A program made the translations under genes and the position numbers. Below, piece after piece: positions 47,301 to 59,480 of a stretch of DNA of 64,000 bases; the stretch's first letter is position 1; every line of letters starts with the position of its first letter. Where the stretch lies: positions 635,335-699,334 of the forward strand of contig CH002498.1 in assembly GCA_000149265.1 (NCBI GenBank). The letters run 5' to 3'. This DNA comes from Ciona savignyi (Eukaryota; Chordata; Ascidiacea; Phlebobranchia; Cionidae). The notes beneath the pieces are model-generated. The model saw nothing but the letters and a program-made list of their open reading frames with translations, was not told the DNA's origin and did not search any database.

Positions 47301-49472
47301 GGTGTTAATGTCTGTTAGTTTAGTGTGTCGCCTTTCAACAAAAGGTTACTGATTCGAAACTCGTTGCTAGCTAGTCGGTGTTGTGCTTGGGCAAGGCACT
47401 TAACAGACATTGCCCGAATCCAGCGGATTAGTAGATTCTACTTAATTGAAGAAACATGTCAATCATACACAACGCACTCCATTAGCTTCGGTAACTGGGC
47501 GGTGGGCGCGAGGTGATCTGTCGATTGCGCATGTGTTAACCCCCTTGGTTTTCCCATTTACGGGGATAAACATGAATATTCTATCCTGTCCTAATATAGT
47601 TACGCTTTGTTTTGCCAATTTAGGATATATTCATATTATAAGCACATTAAATTATCAATGTTGAAGAAAGCCTTCCATTTGTAGGATTTAGAGATAAACA
47701 GGAGTATTAATTCCAATAAATTAAAAAAAAAATTTTCACTGTAGATCTTTGAAGCTTATGTTCCTGCGCCGGGAAAATATCAGTTTAGAATAAATTCTCT
47801 CTCCAAAACATTTACAAACGAAAATTCCTACACCAACCTGTGCGAGTACCAGATCAACTGCACAGATAGGAAACCAGTTGTTTCCGGTTCAAACTGGTCT
47901 GCTGTACCACCATTCCCAAAGTCGAGTTCCTACTATGGACCAGGAATGCTCGTTTCAGAGCTCAATATGAAACCAGTGTCCCATAATTGCCCGGTTGTTC
48001 AATGTGATGGTGATGGACGTGCAAAAGTCACTTTCCAACTTCCACCTGGCGTTGTTGGCTTGAAATTCTCTCAAAGCTTGTACAGCGTGTATGATGAAGA
48101 AAATGCAATGAAATCAAATAGCGTGCACACAATAGTGGAACAGAATGGAATAAATTTGGTAGTTTTTCACATCATAACACCCGCTTGTGGGAACTATTGT
48201 TTAACACTCTTCCAAAAAACAAGCTCTAAAGAAGATGAAGACAAATTGCTTACCATGTTCTGTCAGTATTTGGTGACATCTACTAAGCAAATTGATGGCC
48301 AACACTATTACCCATTCCCGGATATAGGAGAGTATAAGCTTGGAAAATTTGATCCACACTTTACAGATGTAGGTCTAGGTATACTGGCATACAGTCCGGC
48401 AGATCCAGAATTGAACAGAGAAGCCTGTGTGGAAACCGACAGCAACGGAAAATGTTTCATTGCGTTCTCACACCAGAAACCACTCACAGTGTCAGGCAAA
48501 CTGTTTTGTGCAGCCCCATACCCCAATCCCAAAGATTACATTATGGTAGAAACAACGGGAAAGGAAACTGTTTTTACAGTTAAAGTTCCAGCGTCCATTC
48601 CAAAAACGGCTCCTCTTTTGCTAATGGCCTATGCTAAAATAACTGATAGTGAAGAAGAAAGTATTCCGCCAGTCTACAAAGTACTTATAAATCACAGTAA
48701 AGCAACCAGTGTAAACGGATCCGCTTTACCGAGTTCCCCTATTGGGGCATGGGGAATTAATTCCATTGGGTTCAACAATGGTTTACGCTTTCAAAGTTTT
48801 AGTAACACTGAACCAGATGTATCCGTCAAGCCTCAAAAATGGATGACAAATTTACCAAGCAGAATATACAAAGGTGGAGATGATGTTCAAGTTAACATTA
48901 GTCTTAAGCATCCAATGGCATTGAAAGCAATATTGGAGCCATTGAGCAATGCTTTACCTGATCAACAATACGATGGACTTTCGTTTGTACAGCAATCCGA
49001 CTTCACTTCGGCGACAGTTTTGATTCGTCTTCCACATAGTGGAGAGTTCTCTGTCACTATCTATGGTGAGAAAACTGGTAGCGATACTTTATCTCTGTCA
49101 GGCTTGGGATACATATATATCACTGCTTCACAGCCTAGCAGATGTGTCAGGCCTTTCCCTCAGTATTTCAACATTTGGAACAAGAGCGCCAAACACCTGT
49201 TCAGTCCAACTACAGGTGAGCTTGTGCGCAATAAAGAAAACTTCGTCAAGATCAAGCTTGCACAATATTCGCTTGAAAACCAACAGTTATCTGCTTACCA
49301 GGGTACTGCTCTGTTCAGCAATGGGGCATGTATAGAACCAATTAAGTCAGACGGCTGTGTTTTCGAGTTCAAGTATATGCCAGGTCCAGGGGAAGACATC
49401 GTTGGGTTGGTTGTAAAACCCGACCCTAATTCTACCAGTGTGACGTATGTCTTGCAGTTTAAGGTTGTTTAG
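38304..49472 (+). CDS. Kyphoscoliosis-peptidase (KY/hillarin)-like protein with dead transglutaminase-like core
   Basis: Twelve exons: 38304-38392, 39112-39171, 39611-39673, 40209-40291, 40885-41008, 41426-41517, 42251-42383, 43021-43170, 45174-45346, 46383-46537, 47052-47288, 47745-49472; about 1,027 residues, 5' end incomplete. Residues 1-170 are low-complexity and charged. Residues about 200-325 are a transglutaminase-like core: DLEK-VRILFHWI, SYASFF and AAGLHAKVIRGYLKGVGY, then SWNGVLIDGQWRLIDTHWG. Residues about 325-1027 are KY-type beta-rich repeats, beginning YEEHYFLTDPDQLINTHFP. In the family the core Cys precedes GYA and the His precedes AW. Here Lys and Gly stand there and only the Asp (LIDTHW) remains, so it is probably a scaffold, as proposed for cytoskeletal KY proteins of muscle. 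An extra T near 43150-43156 shifts frame. The polyA signal is at 50031. Confidence 0.85.
38556..39060 (+). repeat. SINE-B fragments in a KY-like intron
   Basis: A head fragment (TAGCTTCGTGGGTTAGTG, 38556-38680) and a tail fragment (GTCGCTAGCTAGTCGG ... AACATGAATATCCTATCC, 38870-39058) are separated by unrelated sequence, possibly one copy split by an insertion. Confidence 0.75.
39098..39673 (+). repeat. Tandemly duplicated exons of the KY-like gene
   Basis: Both exons start after the same ATTGTTTTAAAAAG acceptor context. They read SDDGEGSTKEVM...TLDE and EDEGKDSPIAVV...TVEE and have the same phase (0-0) and nearly the same length (60 and 63 bases). Confidence 0.6.
40010..40135 (+). repeat. 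SINE-B 3' fragment
   Basis: CTGCAATAGCTCCAGTAACC, CGACAGTGAGTGCGAGG and TAATCTGACGATTGC, ending in TCCTATAT. In a KY-like intron. Confidence 0.75.
41825..42060 (+). repeat. SINE-B copy
   Basis: GGTCGCTAGCTAGTTG, ACCCAATGGATTAATGGGTT, TGCAATACCCGACTG and AATTTGACGATTGTCTG in family order. In a KY-like intron. Confidence 0.75.
42398..42840 (-). repeat. Two SINE-B copies in a row
   Basis: Copy 1 starts with the GGATAGGATAGGG pentamer end at about 42398, only 15 bases after the exon donor at 42383, and ends near 42605. Copy 2 (42613-42840) runs from GTTTATCCCAGTAAATGGG to GCAACAAGTTTCGAAC. Confidence 0.8.
43885..44850. repeat. Three diverged tandem units of about 310-335 bp
   Basis: Start marks are GACAGGAATGG...CCCAACATCTACC (about 43890), GTGACAGCCATGCC...CGACATCTACAAG (44223) and GTAACAGTTATGCC...TGACATCTCCAACG (44534). 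Units share AACTAAAATTTTGG, CCCCTG..ACRTTAAAAACCAAA, AGCTCCAATTTAAAT and TTGACAAAATG-like words. They fill the KY-like intron 43171-45173. Confidence 0.8.
44860..45117 (-). repeat. SINE-B copy
   Basis: ATGTTCATTACAGTGAATGGG, AATCGTCAGATTACCTCGCG, CGGAACTATTGCAGTTTG and the AAGTTAATTGGTCAG head. It ends about 57 bases before a KY-like exon. Confidence 0.8.
45361..45650 (-). repeat. SINE-B copy
   Basis: Begins AGATATTCATGTTTGTCCCC, 14 bases after the exon donor at 45346. TATCACACAGGTAATC, CAAGTTTCGAACGTGCAACC and CTAAGTTAGCTG follow. Confidence 0.8.
45832..46260. repeat. SINE-B copy (+) followed by a reverse fragment
   Basis: Full + copy 45832-46110: GTTAGTCTGGTGGTTAAATG head, ACTAGTCGG-type centre, GATTGCCCGTGTGTTAACCC and GATAAACATGAATAAGC. 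A reverse fragment without its 3' end (TAGAACTCATTAATACATTGG to TTTAACACTAAACCAC) follows to 46260. Confidence 0.8.
46610..46862 (+). repeat. SINE-B copy
   Basis: GTCGGTTAGTGCGTTGCC, AGGTCGCCAGCTAGTTAG, CCCAGTGGATTCATAGG and TGATTATCCTATCC in order. In a KY-like intron. Confidence 0.8.
47308..47592 (+). repeat. SINE-B copy, near full length
   Basis: TGTTAGTTTAGTGTGTCGCC, CGAAACTCGTTGCTAGC, GGGCAAGGCACTTAACAGAC, ATCATACACAACGCACTCC and ACATGAATATTCTATCC. It begins 20 bases after the exon donor at 47288. Confidence 0.85.
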
Positions 49473-50030
49473 AAAATGTAAAACTTTGTGGGGGAATTTT
49501 AATGCTTACAGTTAACTTTAATAGACTTGAAATAATTTTGTTTACAAAAGACTATTTTAGACTTGTTTTTTTATTTTTTTGGCTTCATGTAAGGTTTTAT
49601 GGCCAAGTCACTTTTTTCGTGTTATACCATGGGTATTTACAGACGTGTTTTAACTACAATGTTGCCTTTTTTCTTTCTCCTGTTTTTGCATAACTGTGCT
49701 ATTCTCTTTTACTGTAATATAAGAACGAAGAATTAAACTAAACTAAACAGTTTCGTTTACAGCAAACACTGTTTTCTTGTACTAAGTGCCATCTGAACAC
49801 TGTGTACATTATGTATATTTCCTACTTTAATTTACAAACTGTTTGCAAATTTATTAGAATTTATAATTTTAATTTTTCTGTTTATTTACCATCTGATTTA
49901 TTTTTGTTATATCCAACTGAATTATTTACGAATGACAGATTTTGTATATTTGATTTCTTTACAAAAATCAGTGGTCAATAATTCTTAATACGAAAGTTAT
50001 ACAATATATATTTCTGTTACAGAAAGAATG

Positions 50031-50036
50031 AATAAA
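50031..50036 (+). promoter_or_regulatory. PolyA signal of the KY-like gene
   Basis: AATAAA lies 559 bases after the stop, in an AT-rich 3' UTR with no other coding signal. Confidence 0.55.
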
Positions 50037-50150
50037 ATATCGTCGCATATATCAAATCGCTTCCAAGTATTTGTTTGCATCCCCTAAATGTCCTCACGGT
50101 TATATATTGCGCTACTTGTTAATTAATAATGCACACGTAGGCCTACATAC

Positions 50151-50730
50151 GGCCGAATAGCGTGGTGGGTTAATGTGTCGGCTTACAGTCGATGGGTTTC
50201 AAGTTCGAAACTGGTCTCTAGCTAGTTATATGCGTTTTGTACAGGGCACTTACCAGGCATCGCTTTGACTCAGTGGAATGCTAAAATGGAAGGAATGTTT
50301 TATTCGTATATAACACAATGTGTTAACCCCCTTGGTTTTCCCATCCACGGGGATAAACATGAATATCATATCCTATCCACAATAGCTCCCGTATGACAGC
50401 CATTAGGTTTTCTCATTCGTGAGGGTAAGACGTGAATATCGTAACATTTAAATATAGTATAGAATATTGATGTTTATCCCAGTAAATGGGAAAACAAAAA
50501 GGGCGTTATCACACAAGCAATCGTCAGATTACCGCGCGCCCATTGTCGGGTTACTGGAGCTATTGCAGTTTATTGTGTTTAATTCACACGTTTCTTCAAT
50601 TTAATAGAACCCATTCATCCGCTATATACAGGCAATACCCGTTAAGTGCCTCTCCAAGTACACCATCAACTAGCTATAGCAACCACTTTCATGTTTACAC
50701 ACTGTGATCCACTGAGCTAATCAGTCGTAT
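50151..50730. repeat. Inverted pair of SINE-B copies
   Basis: A + copy (50151-50375: GGCCGAATAGCGTGGTGG head, GATAAACATGAATATC tail) and a reverse copy (50462-50730: GATGTTTATCCCAGTAAATG to the CTGAGCTAATCAGTCG head) face tail to tail, 90 bases apart. They could fold into a long hairpin in RNA. Confidence 0.8.
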
Positions 50731-53700
50731 TCGGAGCATACTGCTTAGTAAAAATAAACGGAAGTTTTTTTCGAGGTGAAAATCGCTTTTTTATTGGTAT
50801 AAGACACTATTGTTTTGAAGCTCGTCAACGACGCACAAGTGATTGGCGGCGAAGTGAACAATGATAAGCGTCAATCGTGGTTACGGGTGGTAACGCTTCC
50901 TTAAGTATTGGTGATCCAAGAATAATAAACATCCTAATTCTTGGTGCCAATCGGCCTCATACATCAACAGTATAAACTTTGTATTAAACGGTGATTTCCG
51001 ATACATATACGATTACCATACTATTAAAACTCTTTACATATATTTCATAATGGTAAATGGTTAAATTTTATGAATGGCGGGTAAATTTAAGTGGACGGTT
51101 TGGTATAGTCGGCATGTTGTAGTAAACCTAATGGTCATGATTTATTTCGATGATGTATGACTGTCAATTCTTTATTGAAACGAGTGACCTAGTGCAAAAT
51201 TTCGAGGCACGTTTTAAACGTCCACCGAGCAATATCTTCTCTCACCTTGTCGACAGCTTCCTATATCAGTCAGTTGGGCGTCATACACAATACCAGATCC
51301 TTCATCGTACCATTATTAGCAAGTTTTCGGTTATTAGATTGACGTTTGGACCGGTTTCCTTGAACCGCCGATCGGCAAAGACGTTACAATAACCTATTAA
51401 TTTGCGCTCGTGCGTGTCTTTGCTCCGTTATGCACCGTTTGGGGAGCTGACTTCCTCGACTTTCTTCGACACGTGTCACTGGGAACTAAAAAAACGGATA
51501 CAGTTGAGTTACTGGATTACAGCTGACACGAATCCACCTTTTGAGCTTATACATTTACCTAGCAGATACTATCATTGGGCGGGTACGGAAACGGTAAATT
51601 CAAGAACAAATTTTTGATTAAAAATAGTTAAAAGTTCGTTCATAAGATTAGATAACTACAGTGAGAGCTCTTACCAGTTTCCATCTGCGCTATTTCACGT
51701 TCTCTCACTTCCCGCCTAAATTTTTACCGGTAGATGTCGTACGGGAGTAAAATTAGGATTTATTTGGGGATTGAATCGAGTCTGATGGAATAAAATTTAT
51801 CAGCCGATCTCTAATTTCTTATGTTTATCCCACAGCGGGGTGGCCACCCAAACTTGTTAAACCGTCTTTACATCACAATCCTGGGCTTTGTCACGTCACC
51901 AAGTCCTTTGTGACGTGGGCGGGTGCGACACAAAACTTATTGGAACCAAAAAAGTGGGCGGGAATCTTGGATCTTATTTCTCGATTCGTTTAACGCACTA
52001 GTCTGTCAGAAGTCACACAAATTCCACCTTAACAGCGTTGACAAAGCATATAATAGTACCTGCCAACCTTCCCAATAGAAAATACCGTCATGAATAGCTC
52101 AATGAACACCAATTGAGAATTATCATTAAAATTTAAAACATTTTTAATGGAGCAGCAAATATTGAAAATGTCAATTGGATGTTTTTCAATTTTCTGGGAT
52201 CACGTTTCCGATATAAGGCTTAAGTGCATTTACTGCGTTAATCGCCTGGAAACCGCAGCAATTCGTCCAGAGTTATCACGGAAATAAATTTTTGTTCGGT
52301 TAGTGCGACTAGTGTGTCACCCACTACAAACTGCTTCGCCACAGCTCCGATAAATCAAGGTTATGTTAAAGTTTTCAATCTTATCTCAAAGGCAACTTCA
52401 ATTCTGCCGCGCCCTGCAGGCCCAGTACCTCGTGACAGTGTTTACAATAATTTTCAATTTTACGCCGGCTTAACACTACTTCAGTTTCTGCTGTGGAAAA
52501 TTAGTGAGTCACGGAAACACTGCTTTTTTCCCTGCGCTTGTGGTGTAATAGCAGTCGCATCATTATTGAGCTATCCCGGTGACTTCTGATGAAACTAGAT
52601 AGGCCAACGTTCACTGACAGGCGGCCGGGCATTTATTCCTGACGTCATGTTACGTCCAAGTCACCGCCATTTATCACCAGCATCGATTAGACGATATCCC
52701 AATCCATGTTTGCCTAATACACGATTTCTGAACCATTTTGGCGCCGCCAAATTGTTTAATTCTTGGAATCTCCTTGATCCGTGTTTCGGTGAACTTGTAG
52801 GGATAACTTGGAAGCCGAAATCGCGCTTCTCTCGCTCGTAATAATCGGATCGCGTTTGCGGTTCTTATCTCGGCGCTTCGTCACTGGTCGATGTCGTTTG
52901 GTACGCGCCACCACAAAAGACGACTGTCTGGCGTTAATTGACAAGTTGTGTAAGAGAGCCAAAAAGCCTCCCGCCCCGGTCCACAGGTAATGGACGACAA
53001 TCACCATATGCATTACTCATCCGTCAAAAAGGGGGCTTAATCACCGCTTATTTCTCATTAGTAAAAAAACTTTTTGACAGGTTATGAAATGTTCTAAAAA
53101 TTGTAAAATCTTTTACCAATCTATTTGGACAACATTTCAAAATACTCTAAAGTTAAATGCCTCCAGTTTCCAAGTTTCAATGCATACCATCGTACCATGA
53201 CAACTTTATCAAAGGTAATGACAGATACAACAGTCTGCATACGTGTCGTTTATGCACGCTCTATATCAAGTGTGACAAACCGCGTAAAACTTGGCATACA
53301 ACCATACCACAGAGAAGGGCAGGTGTGTCTTGTTGGCTTAGCTTCAGGCTAACAGGTAATTCGATATTGCTTACATATTGACCGATTGCACCTAACCCCG
53401 GTATATTTTAAGGTAGTGGCAAACCGCAGTGGCTATAGCTTCTCGACGCTGTCTAATAATATAGTACGGGCATAGTAATTAAAAGGAATACAGTTTCCCA
53501 CCTCTTTAAACGTATTTTGGTTTTATTAATACTTGGATTACATTCTTACCTTACATGTAAATACCCATAGCTTGCATTCCGATACAGCAAACTGTTAAAA
53601 GGCTGAACCATTTCTCCAATACAACCGTTACATTTGCATTTGCAGGGCGTGTCCAACGGCTATTATGTAACACTTTAAACATTTCTCTACAAATATGCAA

Positions 53701-56700
53701 CGACAACAACAATAATTTTTGACACATCTTTATGACGTATACACGTTGAAGACGGCTAAGTTACGAACACATAATTATCTCGATACTAATACCGGTTTTA
53801 TAGAGAAATCAGTATGTGTTATGATCGCTCTAAAATAATTAATCGCCTGTCAATATCAGTTCAATTTCCCAGCAGGTCGTGGTGTCCCTTTCACGGTATA
53901 GGGTCGGGTTTCTTTCATCGCAAATTAAGTGTAACATAATACGCCTCTGCTTGGTCTGTATAAGCCCTCAATCTGAGTTGGCCCGCGGTAAATGTTCGAT
54001 TTGGCAACATTTTTATGCGACTTTTGGCCTTAAGTTTATAGAGTCCTCCAGGCAAAAGAATGGCCTAAAGAGGATATTATCAAGGCTGCATGTTATTATT
54101 GTTGGGAAATAAAGTATTTCAATTAAATTTTGTGGTAAAATTGTTTATTTTCCGTTTTATGATTAATGGGATTCTGCAGTACAATTGTTTCATGTGAGAT
54201 ACTTCTGCACCCAACCGATTTTACAATGTTTGAAGTATACCTTTGTTATCATTTCACACCCTCATAATGTTTTTACACTAAAAACGCCATTCACTCATTT
54301 GAGATCACACTTTCACTGGCATGTTTGTAGCGATTCGCCCACTACGCAACCAAAGTTTGGCGCGTGTCCCTGTTATTATAGCAGTAACCCAAGCTTCAAG
54401 CCGGGTTTACACGCCGGTTCTCTTCTGTGTGTGGAGCGAGGGACTAAACTGTGGCGTAATGCGTAAATCTTATCTAAATAATCGTAGCTTGTTGTTTTAC
54501 GGGCCCGATGGAGCGCCACAACACGTGTAGTTGTTGTTTTCTAGTGGAGAGACGCCTCGCGTTCACAAAATGACTTTCTCATTTCCAAAGGAGATTTTAA
54601 ACTAGCCTCTTCTTGTATTTATCGCTAAATATTTTAATCTCCGATTAACAATAACTACCCAACAACTTTAGCAGACCTTTGGACAGTTTAAACTTAAAGC
54701 CCATATTCTATAACCATAACGACAATGCAAATCAACCATGCACACTTATAGCGTGGAATTTAATTCTCAGTTTGGGTTAACTAATACAATGTTACAAATT
54801 AAGTGGTATATTTTCTTTAAATAAATTACTGTTTATAGGATATCCCTCTATCACACATGCCCTTGACCTATAAAGTGAAAAGGTATAACCTTTCACCAAG
54901 TTTACGAACGACCTCTGCAAGATTGGAGGATATGGTAATAAAACTTAACGCGTCCATTTCTGACTTGCAATCTGCGTTTAAAATACGCACGAGCAATTTG
55001 TCAATGTTACTCTAAACTTCCAATTGCGCTAATTTGCCGTGCGATAATAAACAAAGGGGTGAACGAGAGTAAATTACGTTCAAGTCTTGTTTCAATCACT
55101 GCACGTCAGCTTCAATTTTCCAGCAAATCGAAGCTTGGTTAACGTCATAACACCATGGGTTGTTTGGTAATTTGCAAGCTGTTACAGACCCACGCCCGAC
55201 ATTCGTTTCAAAATCCGCGATCAGTGCGGCAGAGATCTACTTTTGCGCGACCTAAGTTATAATTTTCCAAGTCGGATCGTAATTTGGCAATTTTCGATTT
55301 AACGCCTATGGCTTTGCACCACGCTTTGGGACCGGATATACGCAGGCAGTCTGCAAATGTACAAAAGACTTTCATAGCACGCATTCCATTCCCTCTATTT
55401 GTGGAAACACATACAAACTTTTGCACAAACATCCCTAGATTCTATAATAAATGTAGGTTACCCATGACGTAACTAATTTTCAAAGAACGCGTTTTCAATG
55501 TTGTTCTTATTTAAAAAAGGAAGAAAACGAATTTTAGTTTCAAAACAAACTTCGATTGCAATGTTTTTCACGTGGCAAAAATGATTTGTTGTCGTGCGAA
55601 GTTTTATTTAAAAAGTTGTATTTATTAGTTTACCCATACCTTATACCGAAACGAGTTTTCAAATCATTATGCTGTTATACCGTTCATTGTACTAATATAC
55701 AAGTGGTCTTGAAATGAGGCTGGTAATTTATACACTATATTAAACCCACTTACCCCATACTCAAAACGGTGGACATAAAAAAACGGTGGACATAAGGCCC
55801 CCCAAAGTAACTTACGAACCCCGTGTTAATAGATGGGTAATGTGACTTATTTTTATCAGCAGAGGGAACATTAACTTGGGGCTTTTATTTATTTTTAAAC
55901 GGCGGTAGTCTATAGCCCTAGTCGACCTTTGCCTTACAAGCCGATGGCCATTGCCGTCATTATGACATCGCTTGGACCCTGACTCGACAAAAACGAGAAG
56001 AACAGACGATGTTTGTCCATCACTCAGGGCAACTCGCCATATCTCTTTTGGACGGCGAAAGCTATATTTTTGAAAAATCACCAATGACATACTGATGATT
56101 ATGTAATAGCTGTGGGTGATCGACAATTGGTAAAGCAAAGTAAGAAGTATTTTATTGAAATAAATAGTTTTTTTTCCAAACATCAAATTCTTTTTAACAC
56201 CAAGATTGGTTGCAGTAACGTATATATAGCAAATACCATAATAACAACAACTGTTAATTATTATTCAAACTGATCTGCGATTTTAAGGTAAGCATACGTT
56301 ATTTTATATTAGGCAAACCAGGTGTTGGTTACAGTTAAACTGTGATGGGTAATGGATTTAGTGTAAGTTATAGCCAGGGACGGACATTTAGAAGTGATCG
56401 AAACACTTTTTGCCAGATGGTGGGAAACGACCATTGCACGTATCTTGTGTTGTATTTTTTAAACCAAGAATTCTGTGTCTGTTCCCTAATGATTTTACCT
56501 TCACACTTTGTAATCAAAGATAAAACTCACCTTGGAAAAGCAATAATTGGTTTATTCACCTAAAACACGCGTCCGGACCTTATTTACAGGCACTGAGTCG
56601 TATTATAACCATCGGCACAACTTGTTCATACCATCATTGCTCCAAAAACAGGAGAAAAGAATCGGCCAAAAGTTCACCAATAAGAGTTCTGCCAATTGGA

Positions 56701-57339
56701 CTTCAAGTTTGCGGTCGTACGTTGTATATCCAATGTATAGTTAAATTTCACCACGCTGACAAGGCCCAGAGCATAGAAAACAATCTGATATCGTAGGTGG
56801 GATACTTTAGTGAAGTTTTGTGTCTTAGAATTATTTTACTTATTTCATATAGTGAATTTGAAAACAAGTACAAATACATTTAAATAATTAAATCCTTTTT
56901 GAATGGGGCATTTAATGTTAATGGTAAAATATATTATCAATTGTAGAATCGAGCAACTATGTTTGTTTCATCTGTTTTGCTGTAATTTGCTACTAAACAG
57001 TTTTTCGTGGGCACTTTATCGTGTTCTGGGAACCGCTCTGTTCAAGATCAAGGCCGTTTCGAGATCGACGTATCTATCAAAATATCCCAACTAACATTCC
57101 ACTTTTCCAACCACTGACACCTGTGTAGTTGTGTTCTGAACTCCCAACGTAGTCTGAGACAAACCATCTCATTTGCCGGCAATTTTCGGTGGTTTTCTGA
57201 CATTTCCAACTTACCATTTAGGATATCAAGATCAGTTTATACACGACGCACTGTTTCAAATTTTAAACTGAAACGAGGTTCGCTGTACCTCGAGTGACAG
57301 ATGCGCATAACCTCAACAGAGCGTAGAAGTCAATTAAAG
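50731..57339. other. Gene-poor region, possible regulatory DNA
   Basis: No gene supported. 51.1-53.4 kb and parts of 54-55.5 kb are noticeably GC-richer than the rest and carry many short frames on both strands, without splice or polyA signals that fit. A perfect inverted repeat, CACGTCAC...GTGACGTG (51892-51917), and a palindromic CRE-like TGACGTCA (52640-52647) stand out. Confidence 0.4.
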
Positions 57340-57813
57340 CTTCCTTCGTAGATAGGCGTCCTTCCTTCGTAGATAGGCCATTCACGGTTATAATCAACCA
57401 TTCCTGTTGGATATAGAGAAATGCCATGCAGATTTTTCGTCAAATTGACAATGGTAAAAGGAAGTTTATATTCCCACGATCAGTGACTCCCCGCGTTAGG
57501 AAAAGATATGCAGTGTAAGCCATCGGCATATAGAACTGAATGAATATTTCATATCCATAACCGTACGCGGTTAGCTCTCTCACCTACATTCTAAGCAATA
57601 GGGATTTCCTAATAAAGATCAAACCAATTTCCAAATTCACCTAAACGGGTGGGTGTTGTGCCAGGGGTTTCACAAGGTTCTATATTTGATGAATGAACTC
57701 ATACAATCGTCCCGCGCGTTCCGTCCAGCGCGATCTAACAGCGATAAGCGCGGAAGATAAAAGCTAAACAGCGTGACCTTTTGCATGAACTTCATCCCCC
57801 TAATAACTGATAA
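57340..57813. promoter_or_regulatory. Cluster of ETS and GATA motifs (candidate enhancer)
   Basis: CTTCCTTCGTAGATAGGC occurs twice exactly (57340-57357 and 57361-57378), each with an ETS core (TTCC) and a GATA core (AGATAG). GCGATAAGCG and CGGAAGATAA follow at 57741-57760 and ACTGATAAGG near 57807. Function is inferred from motif content only. Confidence 0.35.
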
Positions 57814-59278
57814 GGACGATCTTTTGAATGAACACCATGGACACCGTTAACTGATTTTGCTGTCCTCGAATTTCCTTATACATTTAACAATTAGACAGTT
57901 AGGATTACTTCAACAATTTCAAGCAAAACGGTTTAAATAATGATTGTTCGTGTTGCGGAGGGTATATTGAAAGCTCCATGTACAACGAATCGAGCGGTTT
58001 AATTCAAAATTTCATGTGTCTTAGTGACAATCTTACCATGGGACGTAGTCATGTACAAACTTGTGTAAATCAAAATTTAATGGTCAAATAGAGAATGTAT
58101 GCCTCCCAAACAAATGGATTAATTATTTAATTTTTTTAAAGTTAATACAAAAAAACTTCTGATGTACAAAAGAAATGATTAAAGTTAAATTATAACAAAA
58201 AGGATTGCTGATACGTTACTCGAGTCACGGAAAGTTCGCTGTCAAAGTAGCGCATCGGCATGAACGCTCGCTCTGTAGCTACGATTAATAATTTGCACTT
58301 TGAGTGAGCCTACAGCCCTACTATTGCGGCACCGATCAAAGAAGCCAAGTTATCTTTTCGGGCAGCAATGTCGTATGGCGGTAAACAATAAACAGGTCGA
58401 CCGCGATTCCCTTTGTACCCGTCGGCGAAAACTCTTAGCTCGATGCGTTGACCAGGTTATCTTGCCCGTGATCAGCAAAACGCCGTGGCCTTGGCCCGGG
58501 CGCTGGGACAATTAGGGCTCCACTCCCTCGCCTGTAATTGCTCGGCAAGAGACAGCGGCTGTTCAGTGGGTGTGCGCGTCAGCTCCTATGCAATGGAAGT
58601 TTTGTTCTGTTAATAGCGCTGGTCGGAGGAAAATTGATGCTTTAACGTCATCGACAACCAACCTACAACGAGATATTTACGGCAGTTTCACCCGACAACT
58701 ATTAATAATGAACGAAACACAGCAGCGTCCCTGGAACAGCATAATGCGAGCAAACAAAATGGATTCTTATACCGTCGCCTCTTAACGTAGACTTAAATTA
58801 AATTGGAAATTTTGAATAATTAGTGTAGTTTGTCCAATGACGTCATTACTAAATACCTCAGTTAAAACTAAAAAGTTAACATTAAGGACATAAGTTTTTG
58901 TTAATGATGATATAATTTAAATTTAACATGATTTTTACTTAATAAAATTTCACACTTGTTACAATATAGCAACATAATTAGAGTCCTACACTTTGTAAGA
59001 TAAGATATGCCTATATCATATGCCTTATGGCAACAAGGTGCTTATATTCTCTCACTGACCGCTGGTCTTCGGTGCCAGGAAAACGATGTAAATAAACAAA
59101 TGATACGCCTTTCAAATTTCAATGTGAGCGTTACAGCCTTTCACCTGTACGATCGAAATGATTTGTTTAAAAACGATTGTTTGCATAAATTGAAAGTAGT
59201 TGTAAAAGTGCGGGCAAAATGTTAGAAGGGTGTATTAAAAAAAATTGAAATAATTTTTTTAAATTAAGTCTACTATAA
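57814..59278. other. Gene-free, GC-richer patch at 58.2-58.8 kb
   Basis: Open frames at 58300-58515 and 58570-58785 have no recognisable protein pattern. Nothing else supported. Confidence 0.4.
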
Positions 59279-59480
59279 GTGCCATTACTCGGCCATTGCA
59301 CATTTCACTTGGACATTTCACATTACACTTGGTTATTTTCCATTGCACTTGAACATTTTACAATAAACCATATTACCCGACCATTTCACAGCATTACACT
59401 TGGACATTTCACATTACACTTGGATATTTCACATTTCACTTGGCCATTTCACATTTTACTCGGACATTTCACATTAAACC
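59279..59480. repeat. Minisatellite, ~20-bp units with CACTTG core
   Basis: About nine imperfect units of CACTTGGACATTTCACATTA. The CACTTG core fits an E-box (CANNTG) and an Nkx-type site in many of the units. The 84-codon frame through it is a by-product of the repeat. Confidence 0.85.

Noticed and set aside
52808-52990. 60-codon + strand frame ending at CACAG|GTAATG as an exon
   Set aside because: The composition is basic and GC-driven, no upstream acceptor or partner exon was found, and the reverse strand is also open.
55812-56186. 124-codon minus-strand ORF
   Set aside because: Hydrophobic low-complexity start, no recognisable domain, no supporting splice or polyA signals. Longest unsupported frame in the gene-poor block, so worth only a transcript check.
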